Assembly: GCA_963772595.1 (NCBI GenBank)
Contig: CAVYXZ010000008.1
Coordinates: forward strand, 310,001 to 374,000
Length of the DNA stretch: 64,000 bases
Direction of reading: 5' to 3'
Origin: CAVYXZ01 sp963772595
GTDB taxonomy: Bacteria; Chloroflexota; Anaerolineae; Aggregatilineales; Phototrophicaceae
Numbering within the stretch: the stretch's first letter is position 1; each line of letters begins with the position of its first letter. The position numbers and the translations under genes were made by a program. Shown here piece after piece: positions 57,447-64,000 of the stretch. The notes under the pieces were generated by a model. It saw nothing but the letters and a program-made list of their open reading frames with translations. It did no database searches and had not been told where the DNA came from.

Positions 57447-58462
57447 TTTCTTGCTCCAGAGTAACGATCTGCCACCCAGATGATACCGCCAATGATCAGC
57501 GCCAGGGCTGCCAGGGCCACATAGTCAATCAGCGGTATGGCTGATAGTTCCCACAGCTTATTCACTCCGCGCTGGCTGTACACCAGCACCGCAGCCCCCA
57601 CATACACCGCGAGAAAGGCCCACTTGATCCAACGCTTGAGGCCCAGCCCGTGCATCTGGGTGATGATGAACACACCGCTAAATCCGAAGAAGAACATCGG
57701 CCACATGTTGTTGCCCTGGACAATAGCGACAATGGTGCCGTGCGCCAGCACCACGATTTCCTGCACAAAGGTCCACCACTTGTTGATGTGAATGCGGGTG
57801 AAGAACAGGCTGCCTTGCAGCATCAGCAGGAAGGTGTAGAAGAAGCCCATCAAGTGACCGTTGGTGGTTTCCATGGGGTGAAACCAGAAGGTGTAGACAA
57901 TCGCCCAGGCGAAGAAGTAGCCGTGATATTTCCGGGCAAACTGGATAATGCGCTGGGAGATCGGCAGCCGCTTGCCAAAGACTACGCCGCGCCGCCTGTT
58001 TTCCATCAGCATGATCCAGATCAGCATCACAATGACCGAACCCTGCGAGCTGAAGATGGACACATCCTGCGCCAGGCCGTCGTACCAGAGGTGAGTCTGG
58101 ATGAAGTGCAGCACGATAAAGAGCGCGTTCACGCCCAGGGCGGCTATGTTGACTTTGTGCAGGCCGGTCGTGTACTTCTTGACGTGGGTCTGCGCGTACC
58201 AGATCAAGCCCCAGAGCGCGAACTGGTGCGCCAGATAAAAACCCCAGGCCGTCAAGCGCGACATCAGGGTTGGCTCGATCAGCTTCCAGTAATACCAGCT
58301 TGCGCCCTGGTCGGGCAGGTGCGGCACGCTTTGCAGACTCGGCCCTGCCAGCCAGATGAGACCCGTAAACAGGAAGCTGAAGATAATCCCACCGTATAGC
58401 GCCAGCAAATCCCGCCGCTGGCCCTGTTTTTCGCCTGCAACATCTCGTGTAAGGCTTGCCAT
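57434..58462 (-). CDS. Polytopic membrane protein in operon with SDR
   Basis: A protein of 342 residues with about nine membrane helices, from the ATG at 58462. Histidine- and Trp-rich stretches (FYLAHQFALWGLIWYAQTH; LFIVLHFIQTHLWYDGL; FWFHPMETTNGHLMGFFYTF; EIVVLAHGTIVAIVQG) are regularly spaced in the helices, possibly binding a cofactor. I do not recognise the family. The overlap with the SDR gene suggests a shared pathway. Confidence 0.7.
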   Translation of the reverse strand: MASLTRDVAGEKQGQRRDLLALYGGIIFSFLFTGLIWLAGPSLQSVPHLPDQGASWYYWKLIEPTLMSRLTAWGFYLAHQFALWGLIWYAQTHVKKYTTGLHKVNIAALGVNALFIVLHFIQTHLWYDGLAQDVSIFSSQGSVIVMLIWIMLMENRRRGVVFGKRLPISQRIIQFARKYHGYFFAWAIVYTFWFHPMETTNGHLMGFFYTFLLMLQGSLFFTRIHINKWWTFVQEIVVLAHGTIVAIVQGNNMWPMFFFGFSGVFIITQMHGLGLKRWIKWAFLAVYVGAAVLVYSQRGVNKLWELSAIPLIDYVALAALALIIGGIIWVADRYSGARKWAS

Positions 58463-58681
58463 TCTGTACCTCTTGCTACGCTGTTTATGCGACTTATGGT
58501 CAACCTACCTAATATTCAGTAGGTATCCTAAGGCTTTTGCATAACCTTGTCAATACCTGGACAAATGAATTTGCCGTAAAGCGCAGGACCTGACTGAAAT
58601 CGGAGGAACGAACACGCGGGCCTCGCCGATAATTCAGGAGACGGGCCGGTATGTTGTTGGCGAAGTGTTGATGAACGAGAG

Positions 58682-59528
58682 CTATTGCCGCTGTGCGAGG
58701 AAGCGCAGGCCGACGCCCAGCATCGCCAGCCAGACGGGCAGCATAGCGATGAATCCTGTGCCGCCGTAGCCGACAGTCAAGGCCAGTGCCGCCAGCAGCG
58801 CCAACGCGCGCCCGGCCTGGATACGCGCCGGAATGACTGCTTCGCCGCCGACATCGACGACGGATTCGAACTTGCGGTCCAGCAGCAGCACGGCGAAGAA
58901 GAGCAGTGTCGTGAGCACCCCCAGGACGATATGCAGCGTCGACAGCGACATGAAGACGGTCGCGCGCGGCGTAAGCAGGTAAATCACAGCGGCTAGAATC
59001 AGCATGAGGGCGGCGGAACCGAAGCCCAGCGCCCGTTGAGGCCGGGGCAGCAGGCCGTTGAGCACGAATCCCAATGCCACGACGATCCCCAGCGGCCAGA
59101 GCTTATCCCAGCCGATGGCGAGCGCTGCGCCCAGGAGTGGCACGCCATAGTCGTTCCACAGCGGCGGCAGGCCGACGGTCCCGTTGACCACGCGCAGCAG
59201 CACGACCACTGTCCCCACTGGAAAGACCCAGGGCAGCGGCAGAAAGAGCAGCGCCACCGCCGTCAGCACCGCGCCGATGTAAGCTGAAATGTCGTGATCG
59301 GGGTCGATTTCGCGGCCAATCACCCAGGCTCCGAAGCTGAAGGCAGCTGGCACCGAGGGCCTGAAGGGCGGCTGAGATGAAATCCTTGCCGATCAACAAC
59401 TGCTGGATGCCCACCAGAAACAACACCGCGATGGCAAACAGCATAATGCGCCGGTTGGTCAGGTAATTCCAGTCCAGCGCGCGGCCAATATGACTCTGGG
59501 GAATGGGCAGCGGGTTCCGGTCAGACAT
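58682..59528 (-). CDS. Polytopic membrane protein (frame-disrupted)
   Basis: Starts at the ATG at 59528, MSDRNPLPIPQSHIGRALDW, with a first helix (IMLFAIAVLFLVGIQQLLI). A frame change near 59365 leads to AAFSFGAWVIGREIDPDHDI, then about six more helices and one charged loop (RKFESVVDVGGEAVIPARIQ). Corrected length about 281 residues. The family is unknown. Its start overlaps the preceding membrane-protein gene by 8 bases. The 219 bases on its 3' side, before 58682, hold no gene. Confidence 0.65.
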
Positions 59529-60051
59529 GCTCAGGATGCTCCCTCAAGTAGACTAAAGCGCGGCCTGTAATCAATCCGAAGGCGACCGGCCCGATGGAAC
59601 AGAAGAGCGGCAGCCCAAGCGGATTGACGTTCATGGTCAGGCAGCCGCAGATCCCTCCGGCGGCGACGTTCGCCAGGATCCACAGCCCCATTGTATCGCT
59701 CTTGCGCAGCGTCACCCACTGTACGGCGGCAAAGACTCCGCCATAGACCGCGCCCACGACAAAGAAGCCGATCAATGGCCCGCCTAGCAAAGCCACCGCG
59801 GCCAGAAAGGTCGGGAGAATCGCCAGGCCGCCGCCGAGCGCGCTCAGCCAGAGCCAGCGGCGCTGCGACAGAAAGGGCCACTGCGCCAGCCCGACACAGA
59901 GTCCCGCCAGCGCCCCCGCCAGCAGGAAGCCGATGAAGCCGCCCAGCAGGCTCCACAACAGAGCGCCGAGCAGCATTCCGACGCCCCAGCCGAGCATGTT
60001 CGCCAGGGTCCAGCGCAGCAGGAAGGGGATGCGCATGAGGTTTTCCAGCAT
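59521..60051 (-). CDS. Small polytopic membrane protein
   Basis: 176 residues from the ATG at 60051 (a GTG at 60054 is also possible). Gly/Ala/Leu-rich helices dominate (MLGWGVGMLLGALLWSLLGG; IGFLLAGALAGLCVGLAQW; LIGFFVVGAVYGGVFAAVQW; FCSIGPVAFGLITGRALVYL). The glycine spacing suggests tightly packed helices. It overlaps the next gene by 8 bases, so the two are translationally coupled. No function assigned. Confidence 0.65.
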   Translation of the reverse strand: MLENLMRIPFLLRWTLANMLGWGVGMLLGALLWSLLGGFIGFLLAGALAGLCVGLAQWPFLSQRRWLWLSALGGGLAILPTFLAAVALLGGPLIGFFVVGAVYGGVFAAVQWVTLRKSDTMGLWILANVAAGGICGCLTMNVNPLGLPLFCSIGPVAFGLITGRALVYLREHPEHV

Positions 60052-60083
60052 CACATGGGCCGTCCGTCATATCACATCAGAGC

Positions 60084-60148
60084 GGGCACAACAGGTTGTG
60101 CCCCTACACATTGACGCGCGCCACGTAGGGGCACAGCCCGCTGTGCCC
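60084..60148. repeat. Double-hairpin palindromic repeat, copy 2
   Basis: GGGCACAAC-AG-GTTGTGCCC (60084-60103) and GGGCACAGC-CC-GCTGTGCCC (60129-60148), joined by CCCCTAC/GTAGGGG arms. Compared with the copy at 24-87, the third stem pair of the first hairpin changed from T-A to C-G on both sides, preserving pairing. Confidence 0.8.
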
Positions 60149-60199
60149 ATATGTTATCGAATTCGTCGGACGCACCTCATCATCGGGCACGCCATGTCC

Positions 60200-61135
60200 C
60201 TACTGATTCTGATACCACGCGGCAGTGCGGGCCAGGCCGGTATCGAAATCGACCACCGGGGCGTAATCCAGCAGCGCGCGCGCCTTGTCGATGGCCGCCC
60301 GCGAATGCTTGATGTCGCCCGCGCGTTCAGCAGCGTGAACCGGCGCGTAGTCGGTGCCGAGGATACGGTTGAGCTTATCCACCAGATCCAGCAAGGTGAC
60401 TCGCTGGCCGAGCGCCAGATTCATCACCTGACCGGCAGCGGCGGGAGCCTGAGCGGCCAGCAGATTGCCATGCACCACATTGTCGATAAAGGTGAAATCG
60501 CGCGATTGCAGACCGTCACCGTAGATCGTGGGCGGCTCGCCGTCAATCATCTGCGTGATGAATTTGGGGATCACGGCGGCATAGGCTGAGGTCGGGTCCT
60601 GACGCGGCCCAAAGACGTTGAAATAGCGCAGCGCGACGGTTTCCAGGCCGTAGGTCTCATAGAAGACGCGGCAGTAATATTCGGCAGCCAGCTTGGCTGC
60701 GCCGTAGGGTGATTTGGGCTGCGGCGGCATGGTCTCGACCTTGAAGTCGCCTTCAACATCGCCGTAGACGGACGAAGACGAGGCATAGACGACACGGCGT
60801 ACCCCGGCAGTGCGGGCAGCTTCCAGGACGGTCAGCGTGCCGGTGACGCAGTGGCGATGTGTTTCCAGCGGGTCGGCCACACTGCGCGGCACCGAGGGCA
60901 GCGCCGCCTGATGGAAGACGGTATCGACTCCTTCAAAGAGGGCGCGCAGCGGCTCCAGTTCAGTGACGCTCTGCTCGTGAATCGTGAGCTTCGGCTCGGC
61001 GGCCAGGTGGTCGAGATTCGAACGATGTCCGGTGAGGAAGTTATCGACGACATGGACCTCATGGCCCTCGCGCAGCAGGCGTTCCGTAATGTGAGAGCCA
61101 ATGAATCCCGCTCCGCCTGTGACTACCGCTTTCAT
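60200..61135 (-). CDS. NAD-dependent UDP-sugar epimerase/dehydratase
   Basis: An extended SDR of 311 residues. VTGGAGFIGSHI binds NAD, VVDNFLTGHRSNLDHL follows strand 2, and the catalytic set reads YASSSSVYGD with YGAAKLAAE (YxxxK). FNVFGPRQDP and DGLQSRDFTFIDNV are the sugar-nucleotide epimerase hallmarks. It most resembles UDP-N-acetylglucosamine/UDP-glucose 4-epimerases (WbpP/GalE group), though substrate assignment is family-level. With the downstream WlbA-like dehydrogenase on the same strand it suggests amino-sugar synthesis for a surface polysaccharide. Confidence 0.9.
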   Translation of the reverse strand: MKAVVTGGAGFIGSHITERLLREGHEVHVVDNFLTGHRSNLDHLAAEPKLTIHEQSVTELEPLRALFEGVDTVFHQAALPSVPRSVADPLETHRHCVTGTLTVLEAARTAGVRRVVYASSSSVYGDVEGDFKVETMPPQPKSPYGAAKLAAEYYCRVFYETYGLETVALRYFNVFGPRQDPTSAYAAVIPKFITQMIDGEPPTIYGDGLQSRDFTFIDNVVHGNLLAAQAPAAAGQVMNLALGQRVTLLDLVDKLNRILGTDYAPVHAAERAGDIKHSRAAIDKARALLDYAPVVDFDTGLARTAAWYQNQ

Positions 61136-61151
61136 GTGCGTTCTCCCTAGA

Positions 61152-61181
61152 GATCAAAAGATTTAACGCAAAGGCGCAAAG
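61152..61181. repeat. Single-arm relative of the foldback repeat at 11.0 kb
   Basis: GATCAAAAGATTTAACGCAA followed by AGGCGCAAAG, matching the arms at 11018-11068. It lies just upstream of the epimerase start on its strand. Confidence 0.5.
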
Positions 61182-61308
61182 AAAAAACCAGGAAGAAACG
61201 ATCATCATGCCCTGGTCGTGGGGGTGAACACGCGGGTTCGCCCTTCAGTATTAGCTTACAGCAAGGCAGTGTTGAGGGACAAGCGGATCCCTCTGCTGGA
61301 AATGGACG

Positions 61309-62259
61309 TCAGGGTGTGGGTTGCAGCAGCAGGGGATGCACCATGTCGTCAAAGGCGGCGGTCTTCGCGTGGCGAATGCTGTGGACCAGTGTGGTCGCGG
61401 GCCGGATGTCCTCGATGCCAAAACCCTGCCCGGCCAGCGTGCGCTCGTAGACCAGCGTGTGCAGGTCGGTGAAGCCGCTGGTGAACTCGATCTCCTCGCC
61501 GTCCACGGTGATCGAACGGTAGGTGGTGCGTTTACCTGGTTCCGGTGCGAAGGGCAGATCGCTGTGATCGATGGAGAGCAGCCAGCGCACCCGCGCCCGT
61601 TCCAGTTCGATATAGCCTGCCATACGCTTCTCCTCGGCCACATAAACACGCGACTCGCGCACGCCGCCGAAGAGCCAGATCAGCAGATCGAAGAAGTGAA
61701 CGCCGATGTTGGTCGCCACGCCGCCGGATTTATGCACGTCGCCTTTCCAGGAGTAATCGTACCAGCGCCCGCGTGCCGTGACGTAGGTCAGGTCCACCTC
61801 GTGAATCGCATCCGCAGGCTGCTGCATCAGGCGCTCGCGCAGGTCAATCAGGGCCGGGTGAACGCGAAGCTGCAAGATCGTGTTAATGTGGCTGCCGGTC
61901 TCGCCTTCGATCTCCTGGAGGGCGTCCAGGTTCCAGGGGTTGAGCACCAGCGGTTTTTCGCAGATGACATCCGCGCCGACGCGCATCGCCATACGGCAGT
62001 GGGCATCGTGCAGGTAATTGGGCGAGCAGATACTGACCCACTGGACCCGCTTGGCCTCCGGGCCACGGCGCAGCCGTTCCACATGGCGGTCAAAGCGTTC
62101 CGGTTCGGTAAAAAAGTCGATGTCCAGCGCGTAGGGATCCAGGATACCGACCGAATCGTTCTTATCCAGCGCGGCGACCAGATGGTTGCCTGTGTCGTAG
62201 ATGGCGCGTAAATGGCGCGGCGCGATGTAACCGCCTACACCGATGATTGCAAAGTTCAC
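61309..62259 (-). CDS. Gfo/Idh/MocA dehydrogenase, UDP-GlcNAc(A) 3-dehydrogenase type (WlbA/WbpB-like)
   Basis: About 316 residues from GTG 62259, after AAAGGATTCGCT. The N-terminal Rossmann signature (IIGVGGYIAPRHLRAIYDTG), NDSVGILDPYA and RFDRHVERLRR match WlbA/WbpB enzymes that oxidise C3 of UDP-N-acetylglucosaminuronic acid with bound NAD. The catalytic segment EKPLVLNPWN and a later GVATNIGVHFFDLLIW (Lys and His) are the Gfo/Idh/MocA features. No WbpA, WbpE, WbpD or WbpI homologues are in the window. The 173 bases upstream of the epimerase hold only a repeat. Confidence 0.85.
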   Translation of the reverse strand: MNFAIIGVGGYIAPRHLRAIYDTGNHLVAALDKNDSVGILDPYALDIDFFTEPERFDRHVERLRRGPEAKRVQWVSICSPNYLHDAHCRMAMRVGADVICEKPLVLNPWNLDALQEIEGETGSHINTILQLRVHPALIDLRERLMQQPADAIHEVDLTYVTARGRWYDYSWKGDVHKSGGVATNIGVHFFDLLIWLFGGVRESRVYVAEEKRMAGYIELERARVRWLLSIDHSDLPFAPEPGKRTTYRSITVDGEEIEFTSGFTDLHTLVYERTLAGQGFGIEDIRPATTLVHSIRHAKTAAFDDMVHPLLLQPTP

Positions 62260-62291
62260 AGCGAATCCTTTCCTCCACACTTCGGGCCGGA

Positions 62292-62714
62292 TTATACCGG
62301 ATTCCCGGTAGGAGAGGTATGGTCGCTCGTCATACGCACATAGTGCTGAATATCCATCCGCCGCAGAATGGGACGTTCCAGGGGGCCGAAAGCCGCCCGC
62401 CCGCTTGCGGGATCCATCGCTTCGATATGGTTAATCGTGTAGCGCTGGCCGTGATGCAGCAGTTCGCAATGCCCGGCGGCCTGCACATTGCGATACCAAT
62501 CGACATGGGGACCGTAGGTGAGCGCAATGATGAAATCGCCGTCGCGGGGGATGGCAAAAATGGTCGCCTCGTAATGCCTGCCGCTGCGGCGGCCCGTGTG
62601 ATACACGATGGCGAAGGGACCGAGCGGGGCATAAGCCAGGTAGCGCGTCAGGCGGTTGAGCACGTATTTGTTGAAGATGCGCACCCGGTCCAGAATTTGC
62701 TGCTTGAGGCTCAA
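62292..62714 (-). CDS. Nitroreductase-family deazaflavin (F420)-dependent protein
   Basis: A Ddn-like split-barrel protein of about 140 residues. TTG 62714 (GGAGGGG seven bases before) is preferred over GTG 62735. Motifs: FAIVYHTGRRSGRHYEATIF, DGDFIIALTYGPHVDWYRNV, and INHIEAMDPA. These are the F420H2-dependent quinone reductase/Ddn family features. It reduces a quinone-like or nitro compound if F420 is present. The LLM enzyme at 40.8 kb supports F420 use in this organism. Confidence 0.85.
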   Translation of the reverse strand: MSLKQQILDRVRIFNKYVLNRLTRYLAYAPLGPFAIVYHTGRRSGRHYEATIFAIPRDGDFIIALTYGPHVDWYRNVQAAGHCELLHHGQRYTINHIEAMDPASGRAAFGPLERPILRRMDIQHYVRMTSDHTSPTGNPV

Positions 62715-62883
62715 GACACGTCCCCTCCAAATCACTGCTAATGCTGTCGAGTTTAACGTGCAGGCTGCATCTGTCCACCGGAAATTGGACAGCTTCGATG
62801 GTTCCAGCGGCTTTGCGGCGGACTCAGCGTAGTGTTATAATCCTGCCTCAGTTGTTTCCCCCTCTGGAACGGAGGTTATTACC

Positions 62884-63891
62884 TTGACATCACTGGTCAT
62901 TACGGTCAGAGAATCGCTGCGTTACCGGGGCGCGACAGGACAGTGGAGTTGGATTCTACACCGCGTTGCCGGCCTGGGAACCCTGCTGTTTCTGATCCTT
63001 CACGTGATCGATACCTCCTGGGCCGTCTTCTACCCGGAAAAATACGTCGAAGCCATTGCAACCTACCAATCGCCCCTGTTCACCATCGGCGAGTTTGCCC
63101 TGGTCGCCTGCGTGGTCTATCACGCGATCAACGGCTTACGCATCATCCTGCTGGATTACCGCCCGGACCTGTGGCGTTTTCAGGCGCGGGCCTTCTGGAT
63201 TGTGCTGGCTGTCACCGCAATTATCCTGGTGCCGGTGATGATCCTGATGCTGGGCCACGTGCTTAATTTTTACGGCAGTGGATCGCCTGTGCTGCCCCTG
63301 AGCGATGTCATCGTGGCGCAGTTCCCCTTTGTCGCCGGTTTCGCGGCGGCCATCCTGGCGGCCCTGCTGTACTCGATGATTTATGGCGTCATCGCGGGCG
63401 ACCGTGGTCGGCAGACTTTGGCGCTGCGCCGCAGCAACATCGACCGTTTCTGGTGGTCGTTCATGCGCATCAGCGGCCTGCTGATTGTGCCGCTGGTCTT
63501 CGGCCATCTGGCGATGATGCACATTTTGCAGGGTGTCTTCGATCTGACGGCGCAGGGCAGCGGTATTGTCGGCACTACGGCCATCAACCAGACGGGGACC
63601 GCCGTCGAATTTGTCGCCAACCGCTGGAATCTGCTGGTGGGTGGCGTGGCGATCTGGCGCGCCTATGACTGCGCGCTGCTGGTACTGGTGGTGCTGCATG
63701 GTCTCAACGGGCTGCGCTACGTGCTGACCGATTACACGATGCAGTCGCCCATGCTGAGGCGGGCTGGCGTCTACCTGTGCGTGATTACAAGTGTCGTCCT
63801 CCTGGCGCTGGGCATTGGCGCGCTGGTGGGCACGATTGACCAGGCTGCGCTGCAAATGGCTGCTGACGCTGCCAGCAGGCTTTATCCGTAA
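62884..63891 (+). CDS. Succinate dehydrogenase membrane anchor, SdhC-SdhD fusion
   Basis: TTG start at 62884 nine bases after GGAGG; 335 residues and about eight helices. The first half looks like SdhC: HRVAGLGTLLFLILHVIDTS and YHAINGLRIILLDY. The second half looks like SdhD: WWSFMRISGLLIVPLVFGHL and LHGLNGLRYVLTDY. The LHGLNGLR/YHAINGLR repeats are the heme-b His motifs. A short loop (AGDRGRQTLALRRS) links the halves. Normally separate genes; here one chain. The flavoprotein gene follows 18 bases later. Confidence 0.85.
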   Translation: MTSLVITVRESLRYRGATGQWSWILHRVAGLGTLLFLILHVIDTSWAVFYPEKYVEAIATYQSPLFTIGEFALVACVVYHAINGLRIILLDYRPDLWRFQARAFWIVLAVTAIILVPVMILMLGHVLNFYGSGSPVLPLSDVIVAQFPFVAGFAAAILAALLYSMIYGVIAGDRGRQTLALRRSNIDRFWWSFMRISGLLIVPLVFGHLAMMHILQGVFDLTAQGSGIVGTTAINQTGTAVEFVANRWNLLVGGVAIWRAYDCALLVLVVLHGLNGLRYVLTDYTMQSPMLRRAGVYLCVITSVVLLALGIGALVGTIDQAALQMAADAASRLYP

Positions 63892-63909
63892 AACTGAGGA
63901 ACTTTTCTT

Positions 63910-64000
63910 ATGCAAACACATCAGTTTGATGCCATCATCGTCGGCGCGGGTGGCGCAGGTCTGATGGCGGCCCTCTACGCCAGTCAGGGCGGGGCGCAGG
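63910..64000 (+). CDS. sdhA: Succinate dehydrogenase flavoprotein subunit, partial (5' end)
   Basis: Only the first 30 codons are in the window. MQTHQFDAIIVGAGGAGLMA is the FAD-binding GxGxxG Rossmann loop, with AALYASQGGAQ following. The protein continues beyond the window edge. Position directly after the fused membrane anchor supports an sdh operon (anchor, SdhA, SdhB). Confidence 0.9.
   Translation, partial: MQTHQFDAIIVGAGGAGLMAALYASQGGAQ

Noticed and set aside
1..64000. CRISPR array or tRNA/rRNA genes
   Set aside because: No regularly spaced direct repeats, cloverleaf sequences or conserved rRNA stretches were seen by eye.

Overview
The window reads as chromosomal DNA of a GC-rich (roughly 60% by eye) Chloroflexota bacterium, most likely Anaerolineae-like. 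This is inferred from gene content: multi-GAF membrane histidine kinases, BTAD regulators, a sortase, SH3b/FecR secreted proteins, F420-type oxidoreductases, and an apparently fused SdhC-SdhD anchor. No marker gene proves the taxonomy. I see no rRNA, tRNA, CRISPR array, transposase or integrase.

Layout. 0.2-7.3 kb: a Ca2+/H+ exchanger, a HAD-hydrolase remnant, and a run of von Willebrand (BatA-like) and 2TM proteins. 7.5-15.7 kb: TPR-membrane protein, rhomboid protease, GT9 glycosyltransferase, GNAT, YjbR, two membrane proteins and a class B penicillin-binding lipoprotein; nearly all are broken by single-base frame changes. 15.9-20.2 kb: an orphan phage-tail-tube homologue with a sulfotransferase, a ferredoxin, a Crp/Fnr regulator and a sortase. 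20.3-22.2 kb: a copper module (cupredoxin, SCO protein) behind a CsoR-like site. 22.2-33.8 kb: a minus-strand block with an enolase-superfamily enzyme, an OmpR-type regulator, a DUF3105 protein and two very large sensor kinases. 34.3-47.7 kb: BTAD regulator, SH3/SH3b proteins, HtrA-like protease, GNAT, LLM flavoenzyme, phosphotransferase, Nfu-N and MOSC proteins, two TPR proteins. 48.2-50.6 kb: coaBC and a coupled membrane protein. 50.9-54.9 kb: RmlA-like nucleotidyltransferase, HprK-like kinase, a small Tat-signal peptide, a PqqD-like chaperone and an NTP_transf_5 protein. 55-64 kb: P450, SDR, membrane proteins, two nucleotide-sugar genes, a deazaflavin-type reductase, and the start of a succinate dehydrogenase operon.

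The most interesting locus is 52.0-54.9 kb. A divergent promoter pair drives a 79-residue peptide plus HprK-like kinase one way and a PqqD-like protein plus nucleotidyltransferase the other. The peptide reads as a Tat-type leader followed, after one homopolymer correction, by a Gly/Ser-rich tail. The combination resembles RiPP tailoring logic (paeninodin-type kinases, or the HPr-rel-A type systems), but no cyclase or transporter is in the window.

Intergenic DNA carries at least five families of dispersed palindromic or foldback repeats. One is a hairpin unit beginning GTAGGG(G/A)CAC, whose two best copies show compensatory base changes.

Many genes (about 20) change frame mid-gene while the protein resumes cleanly in another frame. 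These are concentrated in particular stretches, while genes as long as 4.2 kb are intact elsewhere, so consensus errors in a long-read or low-coverage assembly are the likely cause. I give such genes as one span and describe the break.
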